A stretch of DNA of 64,000 bases. It comes from Litoditis marina (taxonomy: Eukaryota; Nematoda; Chromadorea; Rhabditida; Rhabditidae). Of this stretch, positions 33,767 through 45,940 are shown one piece after another. The DNA is taken from NCBI GenBank assembly GCA_964036275.1, contig OZ038433.1:9713048-9777047 (forward strand), written 5' to 3'. Within the stretch, counting starts at the first letter, position 1, and each line of letters opens with the position of its first letter. Below the pieces are notes generated by a model, which was not told the origin of the DNA, did not search any database, and saw only the letters and a program-made list of their open reading frames with translations. Position numbers and translations under genes: made by a program.

Positions 33767-36700
33767 CTCAGGTGAAAAGTCGCGGGCCGATTCGGCCCGA
33801 TCCGGGTGAGATCGGCTCGTCGTGTTCTGTCGTGTCGTGTCGTGAGGTGTCGTGGCGAATCGGCTACGATTCGGCCAGCCTAAGTGCGCCCGCCTGCTAA
33901 TTGGTTGCTCTGCCGCACAGTCCTTTAACTTGTGAATTTTGAAAAAAATTCTAATTTTCATGAAATGTTTGTTTTAATTATAGTTTAGTTGCATTTAGTT
34001 TTATTATTTTGTTTTATTCGTTGTTGAAAATTGCCTGCACACTGTGTTTCCTACTTGGGAATACGTTTCCCATTAATATTTTTGGTTTTAAACTAAATTT
34101 GTGAGTTTTATTGACTAAATTTTCTTGATTCGTGAACAACATTACTTCTTTAGTTGTTCGACACTAATAGAGAGATGAAATACATACATTCGTACACAAT
34201 CTATATTGTCAAATGGTTTTAATATTCTTTTTGTTTCATGCGTTTTTCAGGCCCGGTCGACAGCTGGGTTTTCAACACAGGGACCGAGGTACTGTACGGT
34301 TTTCCTACTTTTCGTTCGATTCAGGATTCAGTCAAGTATTCAACACGTGAGTTAACATTTTTACACTTGTTGGTAGTTAAGAAATTATAAAATCGCCAGA
34401 ACAGTGTGCATTTTTTTGAGCTAATTACACAAGCCACCATGAATCAATGAGTTGTTACTTGTTGGAAGTGCGTTGTTGTTCTAGAATACGTTTTTCAACG
34501 TCTTATAATCGTAATTTGGTGATTTTGGTGATAGCATTACAAAAACGGTTCGGTCGAGTTTTTTAAGCTTCAGAAGATAGCTGTTTCTGGTAAACGACTA
34601 ATAGTTTATAGTTATAGAATCGAGTTTCTCGCTGGCAGTTTTGTCGTCCATTCAATAATATGTAGCATGACGCTTGCTGTTTTTCGTGTGGGTAAACCGT
34701 TTCTCTCGTGTAAACTTGTAGACAGAAGGATAGATGTAGAGTGAAATTCACTAGTTTTGCAGAAATTGTATCTGTCATCTGTTTCCTATTTGCATTTTTT
34801 TCAGCTGAACCGGCCAGATAGTTGGTCTAATTAAATATAAGTCAATTAACAAACAATCACTGTTATCAGTGCACAGTCGTTGTGTTGCAGAAACGTCTGT
34901 TTGTAATTGGCGATCCGCATAGAGAGGGATAGCCGGATAGCACACTCGAACTTCAAATGATCGAGTGCTAAGAAAAGGTGAGCAGTTCAGAAGCTCTCGA
35001 TACTTAGATTGTAAAACATATATCTTATATCTACAAGTAATAATTCGAGATTCGAAGTTATCAAGTTATGATACTATCAAACTCTCAAACACCAGTAAGG
35101 TTCAATTGTTTGCCAAAATGGAGTCCGTTTCTACGTTCCAAGACGTGAACATTATCAATCTTGAATCAAAAATAGACAAATCCTGTCCATACAAGAGTAA
35201 GGTCTGACTATGCGACAAAAACTAGTCCGTTTTAAGATGTAAACACGTGCAAATTTATTATTTTCCATCAAAAGTAGACCGATTTACTTTTTCTCGGCTA
35301 AAAAGTAGTCCGTTTTTTTAAATTTTTCCCGACTATTTGGACAAGATCTTTATTAGATTTCGTTAACATGGTGAGTGTTCATTGACTCGTTAAATATAAA
35401 GATCAACTCAACTGTAGTCCGACAATATCAAATACTCAATGCAGGTAAGTTTTTTTTATCATATTTTCAGCTGTTCAGTCAATTCAAGAGTAAATTCATA
35501 TTTACAGGTCGTGTCCGGTCCGGCGTAGGTTCGTGGTTTATATGGAGTTCGGTGGTTGAGAGGCGCTAACTTCGCGATGTCTAAGGTAATTATCAGTCAC
35601 ATAAATTAGTTTTAGGTTTATAGCTTGTTTCACGTATCGTTCTCATTGTAATAGTTGATATATGATTGGGAGGATAGTAAAAAAATTGTTAGAGTGAGTG
35701 TGCCGATGAGTATAGTAGTATCCCCTTCGATTTCAGAATCGGAACTTTTGTTAAATTCAAACTTAGAATTGAAATGTTCCTTGTTCGTTGTTCGTAAACC
35801 TGCCGGGTCTGTCAACGTTTCGGTCATCCCTGTTTGTTATAACCATTTATTCGTCATTAGTAACCATACATGATACATCATGTTGTACATATACCCACGA
35901 AAGTTCAAAGAACGAATTACTTTTTCGCCAAATTAAGGAGAAAGCGCCTAATTTGGAATCAAATATTGCTCATTTGAATTTAAAAAAACTGCCTCCCAAT
36001 TGGAGAATATATTCACACTTCACGGGTCTGGGGCAGTAACAAGACTTACCTAGTTAACTCTTATGTTAAGCCTTTTTTACAATGTATTTTGAGGGAAATT
36101 CGGGGTTCACAAATACCAAGCGGTTAACAAAAGGGTTAACCAGGCAACTCATTACCCATTCAAGGTTACCTGATAGGGTTTACGAAGTACCAAGTTGAAT
36201 AAAGAAATTGCCTGAAAAATTTTTTGATCTTAGTCGTACTCTTACAGCCATTGACTGAAATATCACGAAGTTTATCAATGTGTTTTCTTCAGGATCACTA
36301 ACAGCGCGCTCTTTCCCCCGTCCCCTTCTGGAGATGAGGAGAAGATGCCGATCCCGGTCAATTATACGGTTAGTTAAAGCCCAAACACTCAAAATTAAAC
36401 ATTTGTCGTTTTTATAAGTTAATCTGTGCATAGTTCTCACAGAAGAGAAGAATGCTGTGATTTGACCAATTTCGCTGTGTTTGTAGTTTGATTTCTATGG
36501 TTTTCGGGCAAAATTCGGAAGTTGTGACATGTTTCGAGTTGATCAAGATCAAAATACAACGATGAATTGGTCATCTTCTGAAGTTCAGTTGTAGTTTGAA
36601 CTCGATGCATGACATACTTCACAAATATCGACCAAAAAGCAACAGAAAACGACAAACACAGCGTGAAAGGGCAACATACACCTCATTGACTTGCTTTGGA

Positions 36701-37358
36701 GCAAAGCGGACGTTATTGTGTATTGGCTTTTTTTCAGTAAGCAGAGTTAAGTATCGACTATCAGAACATATTACGCGGTTATTCTATATTAGGTTCCATT
36801 ATTGCACCTTTTGGTGAAATATGGCAGAGAATTTCAGTTATTCATTTAAGTTGGGGTATGATATTTTGCATTTCACCACATCTCTGGCCTAATTACCTAT
36901 GAGTCACATGTGTCGAGGTATAAACTCGGTTATTATCGGATACATTTGAAGTTTTAATTTTCCGGCTCTGGAGATTGTTAGAGTTTGCGGGTTGCAACTA
37001 TTGGCGATTTGTCCTCATAGGTTCTAATGTTTTGTTCTTTCAGATATGTCGAGTATTTTGAACCACCCATGATGCCACCCATCAGTTGAGGCTCGCCCAC
37101 ATTAACGATACTTTGTGTATTACTTATGTATAATTTCTGATGAAAATAAATTGCGTTACTGTATGTGTTCTCACTTCTCGTGAAAGTATTATCGAAAGAG
37201 CTGAGAAAATGAAATGTTTCACGAAATTACCCGATTCGGCCCGATTCGGGTCATATCGGCCAAAAAATCGTCGGGCCGAAAAGGTGCCTTTTCGGCCCGA
37301 CAGTTTCCCCCGAAATGACCCGACTCGGGCCGAATCGGCCCGCGATTTTTCACCTATG
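33767..37358. mobile_element. 3.6-kb DNA transposon with GC-rich TIRs, TA target
   Basis: The left end CTCAGGTGAAAAGTCGCGGG is inverted at the right end (CATAGGTGAAAAATCGCGGG on the opposite strand), with TA directly outside both ends. The TIR continues into CGGGCCGATTCGGCCCG, itself a near-palindrome, and then into CCCGA-type repeats (near 33800 and 37225-37340). The interior has no recognisable transposase: open frames are short (for example 34965-35207 and 35788-36039) and have no DDE motif I can see. Probably a non-autonomous or decayed member of a Tc1/mariner-like superfamily. Confidence 0.68.
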
Positions 37359-37360
37359 TA

Positions 37361-38357
37361 GTTAGCAGAACAGCTAACAGAGCGATAGACCATCATGTTC
37401 ATCCAATAAAAACGACCTCAAAAACGCTTGAATCAGTAATTTCAGCAATACAGTCTATAAAATCACAACTCGTTGTTGACTTCATAAAGCGAAAAAGTAT
37501 GCGTGAATTCTGAATAAGACAAAGAACTGGATAAACTCAAGTAATAATTATATAACCGAAGTACCGAAAACATATAGATATCTACCAGTTAGGTTCAACT
37601 GCAGAAACAAAACCGTTTGTGCATAACTTAGCATAAAAGAGGATTGCACCGAAAGAGAAATAGTATCGATTGGAAAAGAAAAAGCACGTCCCTGCGTGAG
37701 AAGAAACACATACCTTCCCCATCTCGCCAGTCGTCCGGAAGAGAAAATCCAGAAATACTGTGCAGAGATGAACAAACATTGGCGATAAACATCACGTCTG
37801 AAAAATACGGTATTTGAACAGTATTCGTTTTTCACAGGAACTACAAACAAAATCTTTATCACATAACCGGTTACTTGACCGTTATTTTGATAACCTTAGT
37901 AAGGAATCGGGTATTCTGAAACAAATCCGATTACCATTTGCCTACCACATACACACTGCTAAACATATCACTTTTTGTCTTTTCAACAAAGCGTGCACAT
38001 CTCAGTAATCAGTAAAGGTAAAGTTGTGAGTTGTCCGAATAGCAAAAACAATTCGAAAAAAAAAAGGATACTTTTCGGCCAAAAACGAGAAAATTTGTGA
38101 ATTCTTGATGGAAAATCATTCATTTTCGCTATAAACGGACTCCTTGTTACAATAGTCGAACCTTAGTTATGTATGATACCGTCATACATCTGCTTCTGGA
38201 AAAATGCTAAAAAAGCATACAAATTTTCTGAACCCCGTACTATTCGAACTATAGATATCTAGTATCACTCGAGAGAGGTCAGCTGCCCATCCGCTCTCGA
38301 TATATATTCGAACACATTCTTTTCATTTTATTTTTGTTTCTCCCCAGTCTTTAACTT
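37361..38357. other. Intergenic, LINE 5' region and a possible orphan exon
   Basis: The part nearest 38358 is probably the LINE 5' untranslated region; its start is not defined. At 37714-37797 on the minus strand an 84-nt segment has a TTTTTCAG acceptor and an AAG/GTATGTG donor and is open in two frames, but it matches nothing I recognise. Confidence 0.35.
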
Positions 38358-39272
38358 ATGGTAACTCCAAAACAACCTTCTCGTAAACGTTGCCTGGTTG
38401 GTTCACCGGAATTTGCGATGGATCTTACTGGTTTTTCTTCGGAGCATGTTTCTAATCCGGAAATTATGCTCAAAAACTTGGAAAATCAGCTCATGTCTCT
38501 TCCACCTTCCGATGATCCTGCCATTCAATCTGCTTATTGGACTATGTATACATGCTATTGTACACTTTCTGCTTTGTTCAAAAATGAATCAACACAAAAA
38601 CCTGTTGTTGATCATGATGAAAGAGACAGGGAATGTACTTTGGTCGCTATTGGTATTCCTGAGAGTAGTGCAGCCAAACCATCTCAACGCAATCGAGATG
38701 ACTTCAATCAATGTATTGATCTTCTTGACCAAGCTGGTATTGAAAGTCCCTTGATTGGTTGTTGCCGTTTGGGAAAGCCGAAAGTCTCTGATGGTCAAAA
38801 CAACCGTCAGGATTCTCGTCTTCTCAAAATGTGGTTTCGTTACAATAGTCACAGAAATTTTGCCCTCTCGTCTCTCAACGCGCTGCGTAGGTCAAACCAA
38901 AATATTAAGTTCAAATTTCGCAAATCTCTGAGTGACGAGGAAAGGGAGAAACATCGCCAGTTGACTGCGGAATGTAAGGCCAAGAAAGAAGCTGCCTTCG
39001 CACAGAAACAGCCTGACGATTATGTCGTTTATGCTGAAAAGGTTATGCTAACTTCTGAAATAGCAGCCTATCGTATACAGAATCCCCCGAATTGGAGAGC
39101 TAAGCCGACTGGTGGCAATGCAACAACCATGGGAAATGTACGTGTATTCAACTCTCAGTTTCGCTTCAACCCGGCAAACTTTCCGTGTTTGAAAAATATT
39201 CCGAGTGTACAGTCAGCTAGCGATGTTTCAAACAATGTACAGTCTCAAATGGTTGTCGACCAGGGAAACTAG
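38358..39272 (+). CDS. LINE ORF1 protein (nucleic-acid-binding)
   Basis: This 304-residue protein ends in a TAG just before the ORF2 region. Residues about 93-175 read as an RRM-like segment of LINE ORF1 proteins: LVAIGIPES, then a D-rich helix, CCRLGKP and SRLLKMWF. This is followed by a basic, helical stretch (NIKFRKSL-type, SDEEREKHR, residues 182-200). The polar, Asn/Gln-rich C-terminus has no zinc knuckle. Such proteins bind the element RNA in the retrotransposition complex. The reading frame is intact, which suggests a young copy. The start at 38358 is the first ATG after CTTTAACTT. Confidence 0.8.
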   Translation: MVTPKQPSRKRCLVGSPEFAMDLTGFSSEHVSNPEIMLKNLENQLMSLPPSDDPAIQSAYWTMYTCYCTLSALFKNESTQKPVVDHDERDRECTLVAIGIPESSAAKPSQRNRDDFNQCIDLLDQAGIESPLIGCCRLGKPKVSDGQNNRQDSRLLKMWFRYNSHRNFALSSLNALRRSNQNIKFKFRKSLSDEEREKHRQLTAECKAKKEAAFAQKQPDDYVVYAEKVMLTSEIAAYRIQNPPNWRAKPTGGNATTMGNVRVFNSQFRFNPANFPCLKNIPSVQSASDVSNNVQSQMVVDQGN

Positions 39273-41620
39273 TAGGCTCCCCGTACAGCAGAGTAAATTC
39301 CAATTTTCATTCTCTGCCTAGTAAAGTAACTTTTGACTTAATTTCTGTTTCTTTTTGTAATGCTCGTTCCATATGTAATTCCTCTCCAGAACTTCGCGCG
39401 TATCTTTCTATGAACAATGTTGACTTTCTTCTGCTCTGTGAAACCTGGTTGACCAAATCAATTCCTGACTCTCTCTTTGTTGGTGGAACACCTTTCTCAA
39501 TTTTGCGTAAAGATCGCGGTAAAAAAGGTGGGGGAGTTTGCGCCATTTTTCAAACTAAATACAATGTTCAAGTAAACAACATTTCATACGTAGGAAAGTT
39601 CGATTGCTTATCTTTTGATTTGAGTTTGCCTGACACCAAACTACGGTTTATTGTTGTATACTTGCCACCCAATAGTGCAGCGAGCGATGTGGACAATCTT
39701 TGTGAACTTCTTTCTGATCTTGTTACGGTTTCTTATCCGACTATAATGTGTGGTGATTTCAACATCGACTGGAATACTGAACTTTTATCTCCTCCTATGG
39801 GTACTAGAATGGGTGTTTTATGTGATATTCTTGGTTTGAAACAGTTTGCATTGCAAAGTACGATGCTCAGTGGCAGAAATATTGATTGGGTGCTATCAAA
39901 TTCACATTGCGGCATGATTTCTTCTCTCAACTACGGGTGTCACCTCTTTCGCTCTGACCATTCATCTATTTCGTTCAAACTACAAGTGGCAAAGACAACT
40001 AGCGCGTCCATCCCTTTCCCTGTTTTCTCCAAGTATAATAGCAAACTGTTTGATGAATTGGTCTCAAATGTAAACTGGTGTAAATTGTTTGAAACATTTG
40101 ATTCAATCGATGATCTTGTACAAAAGCTAAATTCGGTCATTCATTCTATTTTTGCATTCACAGTGCCAGTTGTTGTTAAATCTAGTTCGTTCGACAAATA
40201 CCCTGAATATATAAGGAAATTGTTTCGTCATCGCAATATAATGTTCTCTAAGTGTCATTTGGGTGTATCCTTGCGGAATTTGTACGATAAAGCGTGTGTT
40301 GACTTGCAAAATAAAACTAAGAAATATGATATGGCCCAACAAAAAGTCCATTTTCGAACCAAAAATCATAAGGACCTTTTCTCCTATATTGGCGCAAGGA
40401 CTAGACCACCCAAAACTGTTCCGAGTTTGGTGATTGATGTAAACGGCGACAAGCACAGTGGGCTACCTTCAATAGTGGATGCGTTTGCAAATTTTTATTG
40501 TTCTGTGTTTGTTGATGACAACGGGGTCCAGCCACAAACTACAAATCTTGACTCCAAACTTTCATCGGATACTGTCATTTTTATGCCCCATATAGTGGAA
40601 AAGATGCTGAGAAAATTGAAGTCCTCCTCAACCCTTTGTTCTGATGGTATACCCCAAGTAATACTCAAGAAGTCAGCCAAAACATTATCAGTGCCTTTCT
40701 CCTATATTTTCAATCTTTCATTCAAATATGGTTATTTTCCTTCAATCTACAAAGTGTGCTTTGTTGTTCCAATACATAAACCAGGCAAACCATCTCAGAA
40801 TATTTCATCATATCGGCCTATTTATCTCTCCTGTGGGGCTTCTAAAACATTTGAAAGATTGATTAAGTCCATACTTGTCCCGTATCTGAACCGCTACAAA
40901 ATTATTCCTGATTATCAGTTTGGTTTCCGTGAAAACAGCTCGGTCACGCACAATTTGTTGTCTTGTCATGAAATTTGGAGTAAAGCTCTTGCCGCGAAAA
41001 AATGTGTTGACGTTATATATTTTGATTTCAGTAAAGCTTTTGACACTGTTAGCATTCCCAAGCTCATTTATAAACTACAATCGATCGGTATTCAAAACCC
41101 ACTTCTCAGTTGGTTTACATGTTTTTTGACTGATCGAACGTTTTGTGTACGAATTAATGATGTTTGTTCTTCTATGAGATCTGTTAAATCTGGTGTTCCT
41201 CAAGGGTCTGTACTCGGACCTCTTCTCTTCTCGATATTTATTAATGATGTTCATTTGTCTCTTCCTCTTACCCCAGATGTACACATTAGAGCGTTTGCAG
41301 ACGATATAAAATTATTTGTTGTTTTTGAGAAAGGTAATGTAAAGTCCAGAGTACATTTTCAAAAAGTTATTGATCATTTCTGTGCGTGGGTGAAGAGCTG
41401 GCAATTGACTTTGGCGGTAGACAAATGCAATGTTGTACATCTGGGTAGAAATAATCCTTTCTCTCCATATTTTATCGGTTCTGATTTGATAAATGTTGTT
41501 TCAGAGTGCAGGGATTTGGGGGTGACCGTTTCTAATACTCTTGTGAACAGGGGAAACATTGAAATTCGTTATAAAAAGGGAATGACTCAACTTGCCATTC
41601 TTCTGCGCACCATTGATTGA
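39225..41620 (+). CDS. LINE ORF2: APE-type endonuclease and reverse transcriptase
   Basis: The frame is open from about 39225, overlapping the end of ORF1. The first ATG is at 39410, but the conserved endonuclease start (SFCNARSICNSSPELRAYL) lies upstream of it, so translation must begin earlier or by reinitiation. From the ATG: ETWL (E11), GDFNIDW (115-121), NIDWVL (157) and SDHSS (182) form the endonuclease. The RT has SSYRPIYLSCGASKTFE, DFSKAFD (539-545), SGVPQGSVLGP (594-604) and FADD (629-632). All catalytic residues look intact. The frame ends early with LLRTID and a stop; the C-terminal part continues in another frame. Motif style fits the CR1/jockey group. Confidence 0.88.
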
Positions 41621-42191
41621 TTTATTACGCATATAAAAAAGCACCATTACTGTAAAGGACGTCAAAATTCTTGTACGTTGCTATCAAACCTATGTTCTCC
41701 CGATTCTTGAGTTTGGATCACAAGTTTGGCGTCCTTTTCTGGTTTTGGAATCAAAGAAAATTGAGAAAGTTCAAGAATTTTTCACCAGAGCGGTCTATTA
41801 CAGGTGTTTTCCCAAAGCTGACTATCCCATGAGTCTGCCTTCCTATCAAAATAGGTGCAAAGAGTTGGGAATGAAAAGTTTAGCATTCAGAAGAGTTATT
41901 CTAGATCTTGTGCTTGCTTTCAAAATTATCAAGGGCGAGTGTATTCTGAGGTTCACTTCTTTTTATCGCCATCGATTACACAATGGTAGAAGAGGTAGTC
42001 ACTGTTTCTATGTTGAAAATACCAAAGTTAATAGTCGATATTATTCCTTTTCTTTACGAACTTCGAGATGGTTCAATATGCTATCTTCACATAGTTCAAC
42101 AATTTTGAAAGCGAAGTCCTCGAAACTATTCAAGAAACGTCTACTAGAAACTGATCTATGTAAGGTTCTAAAACTGCCTTGTAAGTTTTAA
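41621..42191 (+). pseudogene. C-terminal part of LINE ORF2, frame-shifted
   Basis: After the early stop the coding continues in a different frame (readable from about 41655: VKDVKILVRCYQTYVLPILE, then GSQVW). An open run from 41745 encodes 148 residues, including RRVILDLVLAFKIIKGE and SLRTSRWFNMLSS, typical of the region after the RT in CR1/jockey-type LINEs. A stop and one frameshift separate it from the RT, so this copy is probably no longer autonomous, unless an assembly error is involved. Confidence 0.75.
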
Positions 42192-42609
42192 TTGGTAATC
42201 TGATGTAGCTCTCTTTTTATTTAGCAACTTGGTAAGTTTGGTAAGTGCCCATCCTGTCGCTGGTGCGGAATGTTGTTCATGGTCCATAGTCTATGACACC
42301 GTGTGAACCAGTGAGAGAAACAATCGAGAACAAAGCTGGCCAAACTCCGTTGTTCTGCTCACATTCGCGAAGAACATTCGCGAAGAGGTCATACGTGCAT
42401 GCATTGATATTTTTTCTCATTACTATTTATGTGTTTTCTATTCAGATTTGTTTAAGATATTCATCATAGTTTGAGGAATAACGAACATTGATTATAGTTT
42501 GATGTTAGGATTACTAGTAGTACTATATTCTATACTATATCATCTACAAATCCGCTGGGAAAAGTAAAGACTCAAGTTACATATCAGGTCTGAGGGAATT
42601 TAGGTTGAG

Positions 42610-42850
42610 GTAGAAACTACAAATATATATCAACTCTACTTAGGTGGTGGTAGGAACTACAAATCTATATCAACTCTACTTAGGTGGTGGTAGGAACTAC
42701 AAATCTATATCAACTCTACTTAGGTGGTGGTAGGAACTACAAATCTATATCAACTATTAAAATCTTAGGTGGAGATAGAAACTACAAATATATATCAACT
42801 CTAAGAAACTTAGGTGGTGGTAGGAACTACAAATATATATCAATCATGAG
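42610..42850. repeat. 40-bp minisatellite in the LINE 3' region
   Basis: About six copies of GGTGGTGGTAGGAACTACAA plus ATCTATATCAACTCTACTTA. The first copies are nearly identical and the later ones vary. Confidence 0.8.
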
Positions 42851-43149
42851 AAGTGTAGGGATAGGTAGTATTATTTTAATAATTCCCAGTGAAGACATAC
42901 CTCTTCAATTCAACAAATATATACAGTCTCGAAATACAGCCCAGCGGTTGTGGTACTGATACGGTAGCTATGTCATAACAATCGCTTTAGTACTGAGTTC
43001 ATACAGTATTATTATATTTTTCTTCCATGTTTATCAATTCTTTTCATTAATTATTTTCACCATTCTCCTTTTTGGCAATCTTTCGCGTTTCACACTTTCG
43101 TTCCGTTATTACACACTGTGTAATAAATATTTGATTTGATTTGATATAA

Positions 43150-44430
43150 AGTATGAGATTAGGTCAAAAATACAGTTGTAAATTGACTTACTCTTTGCAC
43201 AATAGCCAGTTCCTTTTCCTGATTTTCCTCCTTTCATTTAGTACCAACGTCCAACCAAACACAAAAAAGTTAATTGGTGTATTGGTGAGGGAATGTGAAA
43301 CCTGAATAGAGTTGCATATTCTCACAATAAAGTAACGATAACATTCGTTACGCTACAAAGACTAATAATTTGACATTCGCAACTGACACATTTACCACCA
43401 CAGTTCCCTACTGCATAACCATGGTTCAGAAGTGAACGAATAGTAATCAGCGCACTTCCCTACGGTTTGACCGTTCTCCACAAAGGAAGCAGTTTGAGAT
43501 TCTTGTTATGTCTTTGTTTTCTCTCTCCAGAAAACGGCGTTATTTTCAACAAGACAGTTAGACAATGGATAAGAGGATAAGGACTGTTGAGTTTTCGATT
43601 TCCCAAAAAAATACGTATTTTATCTATATGTTCAGCATGGATACACTCTTAAAATAAAGGAGGTATGAAAAAGTCACACGTGAATTAAAAACTAACCAAA
43701 ACAGGTGGAAGAAAAGCGAAGGTACTTGGATCACGAAATGACGAGATCCATAAATACCGAATTTGGTAAGATTCCATATGGGGAGACCTGAAAATAGCGT
43801 AAGAATCAGTATTATAAATGATACATTTGAAAAATAATAGAACGCAGTGAACAAAATGACAAACGAAAAACAAGATAAAAAAATTTAAGAATGAGATGAC
43901 AGGCTGAATGAGTATGAAATTCCCATAATTACGAGATTACGAGACAGACCGGTCGTTAGTCAGTCATCACAACAAAACTTGATCTATGAACACACATTTT
44001 GTCCAACTCACGTATGCCAATTTATTATAACAAACGGGGAAAATCGAGAAGAACTGGTTCGTAAAATTTCCATGAAAAGTTGAACATCGAAAAACCGACC
44101 GGTTTTAGTTAGACACCGGTTTTTCAATGTACACAACAAGCAAAGTAACTAAGTTCTTTCCAACATAGGCTGAAACTACATCTAACATGAACGAAACAGT
44201 AAATAACAATGAAATATAAAAAAGAGACGGAATTTAAACAATCGCCGGAGAATTTCGAATTGCATCGACTGCAATATTATTGACTGCGTGCGCCGCACTC
44301 TGCCGCTTTTCGTCTGCTGCCTTTTAGTGGTTTGCATTAGAGCGCGTATTCTGTATTGACCATTCAATTCTGCGCCCCTTTAAGAATTACGTTACAGTCG
44401 AACCAAGTTTCAAATGTATCCCAGAAATTG
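43150..44430. other. Intergenic with one small hairpin
   Basis: No gene is supported. 44085-44129 forms an imperfect hairpin (CATCGAAAAACCG with CCGGTTTTTCAATG). A short minus-strand frame at 43180-43240 ends in a GTAAGT donor but has no clear acceptor. Confidence 0.4.
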
Positions 44431-45225
44431 ACTCTTACCAGCGGGGTCAACCACGTCCTTGTAGTTTTATCCGGGCTCAAAGTTAGAGAGTGGCGTGGAA
44501 CAGGCAGTGGCATCACCTAAGAAGAAGGTACACAAATTGTTCTAGGACATTTTGATACAAGCACAAGGTAGACATCATCGCTCAACCTTATTTTGCTACA
44601 CTATGTAATTATGCAGCTCTTTCCAAGTTTCTGGATGAGAATAAACTATTATCGCGCAATCGCGATTTATCTTATTTTTGCCTCTCTTTATCACAGGCGA
44701 AATGCACCGTTAACATGAGGCTCACGTCAACCCGTACTCATTCTCCCAGTTCCTGGAACTCATGCCCAATTCTGGAGCGAAACGCAATGGCTAATAATTT
44801 TTGCAGGAGAATCATACCGCTGTTCAATGGTATGCATCCTATTTTAGGCATGGTCATTTTTTTTTCACCTTCACTACCCGGTCTCCATGAACCAGGGGTA
44901 GAGCGTTTTGTAGTCGTTCCGGAAATCGATCAAACGACACATTCTCGATACACGTTGCCCACATAGAGCAGACACTAAAATCGTTATTGTAAGAAATATC
45001 CATCCTTAATAAAATACATCGAATGAAATGATAGAAATAATTAGTGGAAATCCACAAAAGAGGTTGAATACGAAAACTATTTTATTTGAACTTTATTAAA
45101 TCATTACCGAACGAAAAAAAACACGAGTGAAAATTAATCGAACAAAATCTACGGCGAAATCGAGATAACAAGGCAGAGACAAATTTTTTGGCAGGAGGAA
45201 CACAAAAGTGGGTCAAATCTGACAC

Positions 45226-45940
45226 CGTATTAGACGCGGCCCTCGCTCGGCGCAGAATTGTGCCAATGGCAAACGAACCAACAAGAAATCGTACTACTAG
45301 CGCACATTCTCTCAGAAGTGTGAGGAGACTGAACCCGACCAATCACGACTGAGGGGCGTGGCCTACTATATAAAAGAGAGCTAGAGGAGGAGAGGGACAT
45401 TCGGGTCCTGGATGAACACTTCTACATACACGTCTACATCTTTTATGTAATATTCACCTTCTATGCAATTAACCAATCTTACTCTTGTGTTCCTATATCA
45501 TTCCTATGTCATGAGATGTCGTACATACATTCATATACATGTTAACACGTAGGGAACACAAGGGAAGGTGTTCACAACAGGTAAAACATAGTAGAATGGG
45601 TTACATGATAACCATGAGTTGGAGAGTGTACCTGTCTCATAGATAGACGAGAATACACTCTTACCACAGAAGTCAGGATTCATGGAAATGTATTGAGCGG
45701 TAGCACTTAGTTTTGGAACACCTCATTCGCATGCATGAGTTTACTGTAAAACAGGCTTAGGCTTAGGTGAGTCATGGTTTCTAGAGTAGCTCGTTGCACT
45801 TCAGGTAACTGGCTCGTCCGTAGATAAATTCATCAGAATATCTTCTAAAGGAGATGCATCAGTTCACCTGGTAAAAAGGCTGGCTTAGGTGAATCATGGT
45901 TTCAATACACAATTATAGAGACTGGGCCGCGTCTAATACG
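45226..45940. mobile_element. 715-bp element with 17-bp perfect TIRs
   Basis: CGTATTAGACGCGGCCC (45226-45242) is perfectly inverted at 45924-45940. Further degenerate copies of the right end follow at about 45955-45971 (GGCCCCGCGACTAATACG-like) and 45986-46000 (GGGCCGCGACCAACAC). No clear target duplication. The interior includes a TATA-like ACTATATAAAAG at about 45363 and an inverted pair CTTGTGTTCCTA / TAGGGAACACAAG. No coding capacity seen. Confidence 0.6.

Larger units (their letters stand above)
38250..43147 (+). mobile_element. CR1/jockey-type LINE, nearly complete
   Basis: ORF1 (38358), ORF2 (to 41620, frame-shifted to 42191) and about 950 bp of 3' region end with tandem TTTGA units (ATTTGATTTGATTTGATA, about 43129-43147), the short 3' repeat typical of CR1-like elements instead of poly(A). 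The left end is approximate. It lies in the sense opposite to the synthetase pseudogene it interrupts. Confidence 0.8.
28645..44955 (-). pseudogene. iars: Cytosolic-type isoleucyl-tRNA synthetase pseudogene (dispersed exons)
   Basis: Minus-strand exons in the right order match isoleucyl-tRNA synthetase, which charges tRNA-Ile. About 44870-44955: IDFRNDYKTLYPWFME. 44439-44516: TPLSNFEPG, stop, NYKDVVDPA. 31682-31810: [20 protein letters not shown]. 31389-31465: IEYVVMEERLYELKNDY. 30195-30297 with a partial duplicate ending at 30503: FTAEVTELAC, YVKDADKLIMK. 29303-29491: [20 protein letters not shown]. 28994-29073: VDHLTIPSKTGRGVLKRV. 28645-28831: [20 protein letters not shown]. Defects: in-frame TAA at 44467-44469, frameshifts in at least three exons, loss of residues after FWGTPI, altered IDQTRGW (IDWTRGW), and no exons for the HIGH or KMSKS regions. 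The gene symbol names the parent family only. A LINE and TIR elements lie between its exons. Confidence 0.85.

Noticed and set aside
37714..37797. Extra exon of the isoleucyl-tRNA synthetase pseudogene
   Set aside because: Good splice signals, but the flanking synthetase exons (44439-44516 and 31682-31810) join without a gap, and the translation does not match the family.
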